Positions 9,752 through 17,461 of a DNA stretch of 48,380 bases are shown piece by piece. The notes beneath the pieces are model-generated. The model did not search any database and had not been told where the DNA came from. It saw only the letters and a list, made by a program, of their open reading frames with translations. The position numbers were made by a program, and so were the translations under genes. Source of the stretch: Mesorhizobium amorphae (GTDB lineage Bacteria; Pseudomonadota; Alphaproteobacteria; Rhizobiales; Rhizobiaceae); assembly GCF_014843845.1 (NCBI RefSeq), contig NZ_JHQS01000004.1, positions 1 to 48,380 on the forward strand, given 5' to 3'. The stretch's first letter is position 1, and each line of letters opens with the position of its first letter.

Positions 9752-10636
9752 TCAGGCTATAGCTCGCTTCTTGTAAGAGCCGCGTACGACAGGCTTTTCG
9801 GATTCCTTCGCTTCGATCAGCGACACGATGTCGGCGATCTCCCAAAGCTTGCCAGTCACACCAGCGGCCATCGCCGGGGTCATGCGCAGGGTCGCATGGA
9901 TTCGGACAAAATTGTAGTACATGAAGTGAAGCGCCACGGCGTTGGCGAGTGCTTCCACCTTCTTGGAAAAGCCATTGGTCAGGCGCGTGAAGCGGCGCAT
10001 ATGCATCCGCATGGTTAGGTTCTGGCGTTCCGCAAATGACGTGCTGACATGCTTGATGTCCGGATTGCCTTCGATCCGCTCTTTCCGCGCGCCAGTGCAT
10101 TCGGCGGGGCTATAACGGTCCTTAGCGCTGTCAGGCGAAGCGCCATAGAGCTTGATCAGCATGGCGTAGTCGATGTCGCCGCCGAAGGCACCTTCGACAG
10201 CCTCCAGATAGGCCCTGTGGCCGTCGCTGGTCAGCTGGACACGATTTGCGAGGCGGCGCGAAAGATCATCCATGAACGCCATTGCGTATTCACTGTCGCG
10301 CCCGCCGACCAGCCACGACATGACAAGCTTGGTGTCGGCATCGATGGCCGTCCACGTCCAAGTGTCGCCCGCGCCTTCCGGGGCAGCTTTTGCCGTCGCA
10401 ACGTTCTTCTGCTTGACGTAGGTGAACGACCAGATTTCATCGACCTGAATATGCTTGCTGGTCAGGTTGCGAAGGGCCTGGTCCTGATACTCGGCACACA
10501 CCGCGCCAGCGTCCGAAAGGAGCTTGGCAACGGTGTTCTTGCTCATGCCCATGACGCGCGTGATGGCGCGGATCGATTGGCCTTCACAAAGCATGTGCAG
10601 GATTTGCGAGCGGGTCTTGGTGTCGAGCTTGTTCAT
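9752..10636 (-). CDS. IS1-like DDE transposase of the 3.7-kb element
   Basis: A 294-residue protein from ATG 10636. It has an N-terminal helix-turn-helix (ILHMLCEGQSIRAITRVMGM, then SKNTVAKLL), the segment IQVDEIWSF carrying a first acidic residue, TWTAIDADTKLVMSWLVG, QLTSDGHRAYLEAVEG with a second, and a C-terminal region FAERQNLTMRMHMRRFTRLT with a third (AERQN). This resembles proteins annotated as IS1-family transposases in rhizobia. The tail reads EKPVVRGSYKKR. It should act in the cytoplasm on the GGGTCAGTTTG-type ends. A 13-residue-longer start (10675 or 10649) is possible. A decayed C-terminus of a related transposase occurs at 18072. Confidence 0.8.
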   Translation of the reverse strand: MNKLDTKTRSQILHMLCEGQSIRAITRVMGMSKNTVAKLLSDAGAVCAEYQDQALRNLTSKHIQVDEIWSFTYVKQKNVATAKAAPEGAGDTWTWTAIDADTKLVMSWLVGGRDSEYAMAFMDDLSRRLANRVQLTSDGHRAYLEAVEGAFGGDIDYAMLIKLYGASPDSAKDRYSPAECTGARKERIEGNPDIKHVSTSFAERQNLTMRMHMRRFTRLTNGFSKKVEALANAVALHFMYYNFVRIHATLRMTPAMAAGVTGKLWEIADIVSLIEAKESEKPVVRGSYKKRAIA

Positions 10637-10673
10637 AGGACATGTCATCGCATGTCTTCGAGGGTAAGTCAAG

Positions 10674-10694
10674 CATTAAGGGTCAGTTTGACTT
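10674..10694 (+). repeat. Internal third copy of the transposon end sequence
   Basis: The stretch AAGGGTCAGTTTGACTTT just upstream of the transposase start matches the terminal repeat core and has the same orientation as the left end. Together with the right end at 12925 it would delimit a 2.25-kb unit carrying only the XRE-ImmA passenger block. It may mark a nested insertion, or be the transposase's own promoter/binding site. Confidence 0.6.
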
Positions 10695-10750
10695 TAGGCG
10701 CAAGCTAACACTTGACCGGCTAGGGTGGCGACTTTAAGAGGGATACTGAG

Positions 10751-11887
10751 ATGTCTGATTACACAACACCTGGCCAATTCATCGCCGACCTTTTGCATCA
10801 CCGTGGGTGGTCGAAAAGGGCGCTCGCGGTTGTGCTCGAAAAAGACGAAAGCACGATCAACAAAATTATCGCGGGTAAGAGTGCCGTGACCACTGAAACG
10901 GCCCTTGCGCTCGAAGACGTTTTCAGCGTTCCCGCCGAGCAGTTTCTCGAACTGCAAAGGAAGTACGACTTAGCGGTAGCGCGCATAGCCAACAAACCAG
11001 ATCGCAGCCGCGCATCCCGCGCTACCCTTTTTGGCGACCTTCCGATTGCAGCGATGGGCAAGCGCGGCTGGATCAAGACCGAAGACTTTCAAGACCTAAA
11101 TGCCGTCGAAGCCGAATTGCGGGGATTTTTTGCTGCTGAGACGACCGGCGAAATTGATATCCTGCTGCCCCATGCGGCCCGCAAGACACAGGTAAATGCG
11201 GACCCGACCCCAGCGCAACTTGCGTGGCTATACAGGGTCAAGGCGATAGCAAGCGAATTGATGGTGCCGAGATATTCGCAAGCGGCGCTCGAACGCGCCT
11301 TGCCTAAGCTCCACGCGCTTATGACGGCTCCCGAAGAAGTTCGACATACCCCACGTATTCTTGCTGATTGCGGCGTGCGTTTTGTGATCGTCGAATCCCT
11401 ACCATCTGCAAAAATCGATGGGGTCTGCTTCTGGCTTGATGACCAATCCCCAGTTATAGGTTTGTCATTGCGCCATGACCGGATCGACAATTTTTGGTTC
11501 GTTTTGCGCCATGAATGCGAACACGTTCTTCTTGGTCACGGTCGTGCCGCAATGGTCCTCGACACCGAACTGGAAGGCGCCAAGGCTGGTCAGGGCCTCG
11601 ACATTCCCGAGGAAGAACGCCTCGCCAACAAAGCCGCTCAAGACTTTTGCGTGCCGAGCGCGAAGATGGACGCGTTCATCGCGCGCAAAGCGCCGTTCTT
11701 CTCTGAGCGCGATCTTACAGGCTTCGCCAAAATACTTGGCGTTCATCCCGGCGTCGTCGCCGGCCAACTTCAGCATCGGACTGGCCGCTATGAGCGGTTT
11801 CGGCAATATCTGGCAAACATCCGGGTCCACTTAGGAACTGGCGTTGCGATCGATGGGTGGGGCGATGTTTACCCACTAGGTGAATGA
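10751..11887 (+). CDS. XRE-family regulator with ImmA/IrrE metallopeptidase-like domain
   Basis: 378 residues. An N-terminal Cro/C1-type helix-turn-helix (about residues 10-65: WSKRALAVVLEKDESTINKI) resembles HigA-type antitoxins. The C-terminal half contains FVLRHECEHVLLGHG with the HExxH zinc signature (about residues 254-258). This is the ImmA/IrrE pattern of peptidases that cleave or displace repressors in mobile elements and toxin-antitoxin systems. AGAGGGATACTGAG precedes the ATG. The next gene starts 8 bp downstream, so the two are probably co-transcribed. A role in controlling the element or as an addiction/stress module is inferred from domains only. Confidence 0.85.
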   Translation: MSDYTTPGQFIADLLHHRGWSKRALAVVLEKDESTINKIIAGKSAVTTETALALEDVFSVPAEQFLELQRKYDLAVARIANKPDRSRASRATLFGDLPIAAMGKRGWIKTEDFQDLNAVEAELRGFFAAETTGEIDILLPHAARKTQVNADPTPAQLAWLYRVKAIASELMVPRYSQAALERALPKLHALMTAPEEVRHTPRILADCGVRFVIVESLPSAKIDGVCFWLDDQSPVIGLSLRHDRIDNFWFVLRHECEHVLLGHGRAAMVLDTELEGAKAGQGLDIPEEERLANKAAQDFCVPSAKMDAFIARKAPFFSERDLTGFAKILGVHPGVVAGQLQHRTGRYERFRQYLANIRVHLGTGVAIDGWGDVYPLGE

Positions 11888-11894
11888 GGCAAAC

Positions 11895-12386
11895 ATGTCG
11901 AAGGTAGCAGAGCGCCAGAAGTTCATCCGCCACTGGATGGACGTCACAAGCGAATCAGAAATTAATATGGATGACGTCGCGCGACTGGCTATGAAAATGG
12001 GCTGGAAAGCGCCACCGCCGATCACTGAGCAGGATCGGTTGGCGCAATTGTTTAAGGACGCGGCGCGCCAGGATATCCGCCACGATAAGAAAACTGGCCG
12101 TCCCTATCGTGGCTATCACGCGGTTCCAAAACACAATGCTGAGGGGCAGTTGTCTTTCTCATACATCGATATCGATGACCCAAAGGCCAAGCCTGAAAGC
12201 TTCCGCAAAGCGTGCGTAATGCGACGAGAGCAGAGTGTCGGCGACATGGTGCAGTTGCGGCTGGATCAGGTCCACTGGAATGACCAACGCCCGGGCGAAC
12301 AGCATGTGGAGCTTCTTCCGGCCGACATGGAATTCGACTTGGAACTTCGTTTCGCCAGCATGGATGACAATCCCAAAGCGGCCTAG
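11895..12386 (+). CDS. Unknown protein paired with the XRE-ImmA gene
   Basis: 163 residues, no signal peptide or membrane helix, rich in charged residues and apparently soluble. I do not recognise a family. It begins 8 bp after the XRE-ImmA gene and overlaps the convergent gene at 12383 by 4 bp, so it is clearly packed as part of the passenger block. Pairing with an ImmA protein makes it a candidate substrate, toxin or partner, but nothing in the sequence shows which. Confidence 0.7.
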   Translation: MSKVAERQKFIRHWMDVTSESEINMDDVARLAMKMGWKAPPPITEQDRLAQLFKDAARQDIRHDKKTGRPYRGYHAVPKHNAEGQLSFSYIDIDDPKAKPESFRKACVMRREQSVGDMVQLRLDQVHWNDQRPGEQHVELLPADMEFDLELRFASMDDNPKAA

Positions 12387-12616
12387 TCCTTCTTCCATCT
12401 GGCTTGGGCAGCTACAGATGCAATCCGAGCGCGCTGCTCGGGGCTAAGCGCTTTCGCGCGAGCCGGCCCACCTTTTTTGCCTGCCGTGGAAGCGCGCTTT
12501 TCCGCGCTCGACTTAAGCGGTTGCTCGCCAACGTTATCAGTCGCCAGATCGACAATGGACTTCGCCAACTGGTTAGGGTCGCGCGGGCGCTTGGGGGCTT
12601 TAGGGCCGGTGGGCAT
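12383..12616 (-). CDS. Small basic protein with a KKGG-type repeat motif
   Basis: 77 residues: MPTGPKAPKRPRDPNQLAKS at the start, and AGKKGGPARAKALSPEQRAR near the end, finishing in QARWKKD. Short proteins with GKKGG-ARA-ALSPEQR motifs occur widely in rhizobia, often annotated as hypothetical or histone-like; function is unknown. The positive charge would suit nucleic-acid binding. Its ATG overlaps the stop of the gene upstream by one base (12616), so the two form an operon. Confidence 0.65.
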   Translation of the reverse strand: MPTGPKAPKRPRDPNQLAKSIVDLATDNVGEQPLKSSAEKRASTAGKKGGPARAKALSPEQRARIASVAAQARWKKD

Positions 12617-12858
12617 CAGTAATCCTTCGCCTCCAAGCTCGTGACCATCTTTTGAAGCGCCTCAATCGTTCGTTCATAGTGGGAGATGACGTCGTCGTTT
12701 AGGCTGGTGAGCCTTCCGCTTGGAAAGGCCTTGCCAATCGTCGCTGTGCCAGCACGCATTAGTCGGATGCTCGCTTGCATGTACTCGATTTCGTCCTTGT
12801 GATGACTGATCATATCTTCGCGCCAGCCCATCGAACTCCTCATGCTTTCCGTCAGCAT
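12616..12858 (-). CDS. Small helical protein, unknown
   Basis: 80 residues, predicted largely helical (DEIEYMQASIRLMRAG, ERTIEALQKMVTSLEAK), with no signal or membrane segment. First gene of a two-gene unit with 12383-12616, at the right end of the 3.7-kb transposon, 45 bp inside the terminal repeat. No family recognised. Confidence 0.6.
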   Translation of the reverse strand: MLTESMRSSMGWREDMISHHKDEIEYMQASIRLMRAGTATIGKAFPSGRLTSLNDDVISHYERTIEALQKMVTSLEAKDY

Positions 12859-12902
12859 ATAGGAGGCCGGGCCGATATGTGAAATGCATATTGCATCCCG
12901 TT

Positions 12903-12925
12903 AAATTTCAAACTGACCCACTACC
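12903..12925 (-). repeat. Right terminal inverted repeat of the 3.7-kb transposon
   Basis: The reverse complement of the left end apart from one base. It is followed directly by the target duplication CGATGCCA at 12926-12933. The first copper gene starts only 45 bp further on. Confidence 0.9.
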
Positions 12926-12977
12926 CGATGCCAGCTGGTCTTGACAAACGGCGCGAACAATTGTCCCAAGAGTTCCC

Positions 12978-13397
12978 ATGAAACGCCTCCGCCGCCTCTC
13001 GATCGCAGGAATTGCGCCGCTCCGCGCGATGCTTGCGGTCGTGTTTCTGGTCTTGTCATCTCTCCAGCCAAGCCTTTTCGCAAACGCGAACGCCACCGGT
13101 TTTCATGGCGACTCCGGGGTGACACTCCAGGTCGAAGAATCTGCGCACGACACCGGCGTTGGCGACCACAAGGATGCGGCTGCAGCGGCCAAAACGGCTG
13201 TGGACAAGAAACATCACGGTGGTGAGAAATCGGCAGATGAGAGCTGCGAGGTCCACTGCGCGCAGGTGTATGCAGTGCCGGTCGACTGTCCTGAGCTGGG
13301 CCACGTTGTCACCCGCTGCTTTCCGCCTGTCGTTGCCGAAGTGTTGCCGGGCGGCGAGTATACGGCGCACATAAGGCCTCCCAGACACCTGAACTGA
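12978..13397 (+). CDS. Small exported Cys/His-rich protein heading the CusC/oxidase operon
   Basis: 139 residues with an N-terminal basic region and a hydrophobic segment (about 20-35), consistent with a signal peptide. A His/Asp-rich stretch (KKHHGG) and spaced cysteines (SCEVHCAQ, VDCPELG, TRCFPP) follow, and it ends in HIRPPRHLN. It is the first gene of the operon that continues with a lipoprotein, CusC-like, oxidase, cupredoxin and CusF genes. Three other proteins in the window (18447, 33535, and the broken 40659 copy) share this build of signal peptide plus clustered cysteines; the intact ones share a PPR-containing end. It could be a periplasmic copper binder, or a copper-sensing leader ORF (DUF2946/CruR-like idea); the sequence does not decide. 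Confidence 0.7.
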   Translation: MKRLRRLSIAGIAPLRAMLAVVFLVLSSLQPSLFANANATGFHGDSGVTLQVEESAHDTGVGDHKDAAAAAKTAVDKKHHGGEKSADESCEVHCAQVYAVPVDCPELGHVVTRCFPPVVAEVLPGGEYTAHIRPPRHLN

Positions 13398-13481
13398 CGC
13401 CGCCCCATCGAGGGCGTTCGCGCGCAGCGTGCGGATCCGTTCCGGCGCTGCCTAACGCACACGTTTAGCTTCAGGTCTACA

Positions 13482-13715
13482 ATGAAATTCGCAAGCCTCG
13501 CGATGCTCGCATCGCTTTTGGTTGCCGGATGCGCGGTAACCACCCCACCGACCGTCCTTCCAGCTTTCAATCCGGCTGATCCCGTGATGGGCATCCGTGA
13601 TACGCACTATCACCCGGTCGTCGCCAATTATCACCAGCGGGAGCCCGTCGATCCACGGAACTGGCGGCGTCTCAATGAAGAACGCTCCCCTGCAAAAACG
13701 GGAGCCGGATCATGA
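13482..13715 (+). CDS. Small lipoprotein of the copper operon
   Basis: 77 residues with a clear lipoprotein signal: hydrophobic MLASLLVAG followed by the acylated cysteine (LVAGC, Cys17). The mature part has His-rich motifs (DTHYHPVVANYHQ) that could bind copper. It overlaps the next gene (CusC-like) by 4 bp (ATGA), so the two are translationally coupled. No named family recognised. Predicted to be anchored in the periplasm or outer membrane. Confidence 0.7.
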   Translation: MKFASLAMLASLLVAGCAVTTPPTVLPAFNPADPVMGIRDTHYHPVVANYHQREPVDPRNWRRLNEERSPAKTGAGS

Positions 13716-15169
13716 AGCGCCGGTTCCTGAACATAGCTGCGGCCATGGCCATCCCGCTGATAGCTGCCGGATGTACCACCACCGCTGCCCTTGATGACGT
13801 TTCCGACCCCGTCGCCGGCTTCACGACAGTGACGGCACGCGCCGGAGCTGTGACCGGTAAGAGAACGGCTTGGGTGCAATCTCGCGAGGACGCGCAGGCT
13901 CTCTCCGCGCAAGTAAAGAGCCTGGTGCAGAAAAGGATCATTGGTCCGGACGTTGCGGTGCAGGTCGCCCTGCTCAACAACAAGGGCTTGCAGGCCGCCT
14001 ACGCCGAGATCGGCCTGTCGGCGGCCGATGTGTGGCAGGAAACGATGCTCGCCAATCCGACGATCTCGGTCGGCATGATCGGCGTCGATCCTGTGCGGAC
14101 GATCGAGGGGGCGGTGGTCAGCAACATCCTTGCGCTGGCGACCCGTCAGCGGCGCGTCGCGGTCGCGGATACGCGCTTCCGTCAGGCCCAGCTCCGCGCC
14201 GCCGAAGAAACGCTACGACTGGCCGCAGACACGCGGCGGGCCTGGATCAATGCTGTCTCGGCCTGGGAGAGCGTTTCCTATTTGAACAAGGCGCAAGCCG
14301 CCGCCGACGCGGCCTCGGAACTCGCTCAAAAACTTGGGGAGACCGGAGCCTTCACAAAGACCGGCCAAGCCCGCGAACATGTCTTCTATGCCGAGATCAC
14401 CGGTCAGGCGGCGGAGGCGCGGCTCGCCGCGCGGACCGCCAAGGAACAGCTTACCCGGCTGATGGGTCTATGGGGACCGGACGTCGACTACTCAGTCCCC
14501 AACACGCTTCCAGCCCTGCCGAAAGGCGCCAAGGCCAAACGCGCGATCGAGGCGGAGGCGCTAAAAAACCGCGTCGACCTTGAGGTCGCGAAGCTTGAGC
14601 TGGAAGCGTTGGCGAAATCCTATGGTCTCACCGAGGCGACGCGCTACGTCAGCGACCTGGAACTCCTTTCCGGCGCGGAGGTGGAACGGGAGGAGTCGGA
14701 GGAGGGCGGAACGGAGACGAGTGTCGCACCCACTCTTGAGCTCGAGTTTGTCATTCCGATTTTCGATACCGGCAAGGCCCGCATGCGCAAGGCCGAGCTT
14801 GCCTACATGCAAGCCGCAAACCGGATGGCGGAAAAGGCGGTCAACATCCGGTCCGAGGCCAGGTCCGCCTATGACGCCTACCGCTCGACCTATGACATTG
14901 CTCGGCACTATCGCAACAGTGTTGTGCCACTGCGAATAAAGATCGAGGCGGAGTCGGTCCTCACCTACAACGGCATGATCACCAACACGTTCGAGCTTCT
15001 GGCGGACACCCGCGCGAAGATCAGCTCGATCATGCTTTCCCTCAACGCCAAGCGCAATTTCTGGCTGGCCGACGTCAATCTCGGAACCGCCATCCATGGT
15101 GGCGGCGCAAGCTCGCCCGGGGGCGGTGACGCACCGGCCGTAGCCGAAGCGGGCGCCGAAGGCCACTGA
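13712..15169 (+). CDS. TolC/CusC-like outer-membrane efflux lipoprotein
   Basis: 485 residues with a lipoprotein signal (IPLIAAGC, Cys21) and two outer-membrane efflux protein repeats of long coiled-coil helices (residues about 80-270 and 290-460), the usual size for the CusC class. It forms the outer-membrane channel for a tripartite RND pump. The cognate pump parts CusB and CusA lie 4-5 kb downstream on the same strand. The motif TRQRRVAVADTRFRQAQLRA is typical of the first repeat. A Gly/Ala-rich C-terminal tail is unremarkable. Confidence 0.9.
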   Translation: MKRRFLNIAAAMAIPLIAAGCTTTAALDDVSDPVAGFTTVTARAGAVTGKRTAWVQSREDAQALSAQVKSLVQKRIIGPDVAVQVALLNNKGLQAAYAEIGLSAADVWQETMLANPTISVGMIGVDPVRTIEGAVVSNILALATRQRRVAVADTRFRQAQLRAAEETLRLAADTRRAWINAVSAWESVSYLNKAQAAADAASELAQKLGETGAFTKTGQAREHVFYAEITGQAAEARLAARTAKEQLTRLMGLWGPDVDYSVPNTLPALPKGAKAKRAIEAEALKNRVDLEVAKLELEALAKSYGLTEATRYVSDLELLSGAEVEREESEEGGTETSVAPTLELEFVIPIFDTGKARMRKAELAYMQAANRMAEKAVNIRSEARSAYDAYRSTYDIARHYRNSVVPLRIKIEAESVLTYNGMITNTFELLADTRAKISSIMLSLNAKRNFWLADVNLGTAIHGGGASSPGGGDAPAVAEAGAEGH

Positions 15170-15185
15170 ACTCAAGGAGAAGAAA

Positions 15186-16544
15186 ATGCTTTCAAGACGT
15201 CAGTTGCTAAGCGCGGGAGCCCTGCTCGCCAGCGCCACGGCATGGACCAAGACCTCGGCGATGGGCTTGCCGGACGCGGCGGTAATGGAGTCCCCGGACA
15301 TGCAGCCACCGATATTTCCGACGAGCGGCCCGGACTACCAGCCGGTGGTGACGCTCAACGGCTGGACGTTGCCGCACCGCATGAACAACGGTGTGAAGGA
15401 ATTCCACCTCGTCGCCGAGCCGGTCGAGCGGGAGTTGGCGCCAGGCTCGACTGCTTATCTGTGGGGATACAACGGGCAGTCGCCGGGCCCGACGATCGAA
15501 GCGGTCGAAGGCGACCGTGTCCGCATCTTCGTGACCAACAAGCTTCCCGAGCACACCACCATCCACTGGCACGGCATGATCCTGCCAAACGGCATGGACG
15601 GCGTGACCGGTCTTACCCAGCCCGGCATCCCACCCGGCAAGACCTTCGTCTACGAGTTCGACCTCGTGAAGAGCGGCACATTCATGTACCACCCGCACGC
15701 CGACGAAATGGTCCAGATGGCCATGGGCATGATGGGCTTCTTCGTCATTCATCCCAAAGATCCGAAATTCATGCGAGTGGACCGCGATTTCGTGTTCCTG
15801 CTGAACGCCTTCGACATCGAACCGGGGTCGTACGTCCCGCGCATCATGGAGATGACGGACTTCAATCTCTGGGCCTGGAACAGCCGCATCTTTCCGGGGA
15901 TCAGTCATCTTCCAGTGGCGAAAAACGACCGGGTCAGGGTCCGCGTTGGCAACCTGACGATGACCAATCATCCGATCCACATGCATGGCTACGACTTCGA
16001 GGTGACCTGTACCGATGGCGGCTGGGTCCGACCGGAGGCGCGGTGGCCGGAGGTGTCGATCGACATTCCAGTCGGCGCCATGCGGGCATATGAGTTCGAA
16101 GCCAAATACGAGGGCGACTGGGCGATCCATTGTCATAAATCGCACCACACAATGAACGCCATGGGCCACGACGTGCCCACGTTCATCGGCGTCGATAACT
16201 CGAAGGTCACCGACAAGATCCGTCGGGTCCAGCCCGAATATATGGCGATGGGTGACCGCGGCATGGCCGACATGGGCGAGATGGAGATGCCGCTCCCCGA
16301 CAACACGGTCCCGATGATGACCGGCTGGGGCCAGTTCGGGCCCATCGAGATGGGCGGCATGTTCTCGGTGGTGAAGGTGCGCGAGGGCCTGTCCGCGAAC
16401 GATTACACCGATCCCGGATGGTACAAACATCCGGAAGGAACCGTGGCCTACGAGTGGACCGGTGATGTTCCATCTCCCACAAAGTCAGGCGACGCAAAAA
16501 CGATGGCTCCGGCAGTGCACGGCGGTCACGGCAAACAGGGATGA
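15186..16544 (+). CDS. Multicopper oxidase (copper-resistance type)
   Basis: 452 residues. A secretion signal (SRRQLLSAGALLASATA, resembling a twin-arginine leader) is followed by the multicopper oxidase copper sites: HWHGM (about residue 127), YHPHADEM (about 169), HPIHMHG (about 261) and HCHKSHHTMNAMGH (about 314). A methionine-rich C-terminal region (MGEMEMPLPDNTVPMM) is typical of copper-handling oxidases. Such enzymes oxidise Cu(I) to the less toxic Cu(II) in the periplasm with O2 as acceptor. AAGGAGAAG lies just before the ATG. It is 16 bp downstream of the CusC-like gene. The spacing of the copper motifs resembles the shorter archetype, not the 600-residue CopA. Confidence 0.9.
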   Translation: MLSRRQLLSAGALLASATAWTKTSAMGLPDAAVMESPDMQPPIFPTSGPDYQPVVTLNGWTLPHRMNNGVKEFHLVAEPVERELAPGSTAYLWGYNGQSPGPTIEAVEGDRVRIFVTNKLPEHTTIHWHGMILPNGMDGVTGLTQPGIPPGKTFVYEFDLVKSGTFMYHPHADEMVQMAMGMMGFFVIHPKDPKFMRVDRDFVFLLNAFDIEPGSYVPRIMEMTDFNLWAWNSRIFPGISHLPVAKNDRVRVRVGNLTMTNHPIHMHGYDFEVTCTDGGWVRPEARWPEVSIDIPVGAMRAYEFEAKYEGDWAIHCHKSHHTMNAMGHDVPTFIGVDNSKVTDKIRRVQPEYMAMGDRGMADMGEMEMPLPDNTVPMMTGWGQFGPIEMGGMFSVVKVREGLSANDYTDPGWYKHPEGTVAYEWTGDVPSPTKSGDAKTMAPAVHGGHGKQG

Positions 16545-16587
16545 GAAACCGAACCCCCTCAACCTCAACAATGAGAGAGTGTGCAGC

Positions 16588-17076
16588 ATGAAACATGTAA
16601 TCGCAGCGGCCGTTTTGATGGCGGTCAGTTCCGGAGCAGCTCTTGCCAGTGGAACGCACGCCGGAGGCCATGGCGACAAAGCTGGCACAATGCCGATCGG
16701 CAACCCTGGTGAGGCCGGCAAGGCCAAGCGGACTGTCAACATCTCCATGTCGGAGAAGGACGACGGGACGATGTTGTTCCAACCGGCTGTGCTCAAGGTG
16801 AAGAAGGGCGAGACCGTTCGCCTGAAATTCGTCAACAAAGGCAAAATCGACCACGAATTCGTCATGGACGTCCATGAAGGGATCATGGAGCACAAGGCGC
16901 TGATGGAAAAGTTCCCAGAGATGGAGCACGCCGATCCCAACTCGATCCGACTGGCGCCCGGCGCCAGGGGCGAGATCATCTGGACCTTCGCCAATGCCGG
17001 CGAATTCGGTTTCGCCTGCCTGGTCCCGGGTCACTACGATTCCGGCATGAAGGGCGATATCACCGTCGCCAACTGA
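16588..17076 (+). CDS. Periplasmic cupredoxin (plastocyanin-like)
   Basis: 162 residues: signal peptide (VIAAAVLMAVSSGAALA), then a single cupredoxin fold. Type-1 copper ligands are visible: His in KIDHEFVMD, and Cys, His, Met in ACLVPGHYDSGMKG with C-x4-H-x4-M spacing. It probably shuttles electrons or copper to the neighbouring oxidase or pump. I chose ATG 16588 because the signal peptide begins there; the longer upstream frame overlaps the oxidase. Confidence 0.9.
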   Translation: MKHVIAAAVLMAVSSGAALASGTHAGGHGDKAGTMPIGNPGEAGKAKRTVNISMSEKDDGTMLFQPAVLKVKKGETVRLKFVNKGKIDHEFVMDVHEGIMEHKALMEKFPEMEHADPNSIRLAPGARGEIIWTFANAGEFGFACLVPGHYDSGMKGDITVAN

Positions 17077-17102
17077 GTTCGAAAAACGCAAAGGAAGCAA
17101 CC

Positions 17103-17387
17103 ATGACGCTATTGGTAAAAGTACTCTCGACGTTCGCGCTCGCGCTCGCCATCGGCGGCAGCGCTCTCGCGCAGGAATACGTCAAAGGCGAAGTTATCAA
17201 GGTCGACGCCAAACAGAAAAAGCTGACGATCAAACATGAGCCGCTGACGAATCTCGACATGCCCGCGATGACGATGGTGTTCGTCGTCGCGGAGGACGGC
17301 ATGCTCAAGAAGGTCAAATCGGGTCAGGCGATCGAGTTCACAGCCGACCGCGTCAACGGACGCATCACGGTCACTGGTATCAAGTGA
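17103..17387 (+). CDS. cusF: CusF-like periplasmic copper-binding protein
   Basis: 94 residues: signal peptide ending SALAQ, then a CusF-type five-stranded barrel. The metal motif reads KHEPLTNLDMPAMTMVF. The His and the two Met ligands of CusF are present, but the Trp that stacks on Cu(I) in E. coli CusF is replaced by Met. CusF passes Cu(I)/Ag(I) to the CusCBA pump. Last gene of this operon; a strong hairpin follows 12 bp after the stop. Confidence 0.9.
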   Translation: MTLLVKVLSTFALALAIGGSALAQEYVKGEVIKVDAKQKKLTIKHEPLTNLDMPAMTMVFVVAEDGMLKKVKSGQAIEFTADRVNGRITVTGIK

Positions 17388-17399
17388 TCCGGGACTAGC

Positions 17400-17426
17400 G
17401 CCGCGGGTTGAAAATCAACCCGCGGC
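17400..17426 (+). terminator. Strong hairpin after cusF
   Basis: A perfect 12-bp inverted repeat GCCGCGGGTTGA with a 3-base AAA loop, 12 bp beyond the cusF stop. It lacks a downstream T run, so it may be an mRNA-stabilising or weak bidirectional terminator between convergent genes rather than a classical Rho-independent one. Confidence 0.6.
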
Positions 17427-17461
17427 CATGGTCCGATCGGGCAATGCCATGAGCACGGGTG

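Larger units (their letters stand above)
9207..12925. mobile_element. Complete 3.7-kb transposon with 23-bp inverted repeats, 8-bp target duplication and passenger genes
   Basis: The element is bounded by inverted repeats at 9207-9229 and 12903-12925 that match at 22 of 23 positions; the inner core is GGGTCAGTTTGAAATTT. The 8-bp direct repeat CGATGCCA flanks it exactly (9199-9206 and 12926-12933), as expected for a transposition target duplication. Inside are a small membrane peptide, a DUF1232 protein and an IS1-like transposase on the minus strand. An XRE-ImmA gene and an unknown gene follow on the plus strand, then two small unknown genes on the minus strand. IS1-type transposases commonly leave 8-9 bp duplications, which fits. 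The nearly perfect ends suggest a recent insertion. Confidence 0.9.

Noticed and set aside
9752..10694. A simple one-gene insertion sequence formed by the transposase alone
   Set aside because: No inverted end lies next to the transposase stop at 9752; the matching pair with target duplication is at 9207 and 12925.
15207..16430. Long minus-strand open frame (407 codons) opposite the first multicopper oxidase
   Set aside because: It is His-rich antisense of a real gene with clear copper motifs; high GC leaves long shadow frames.
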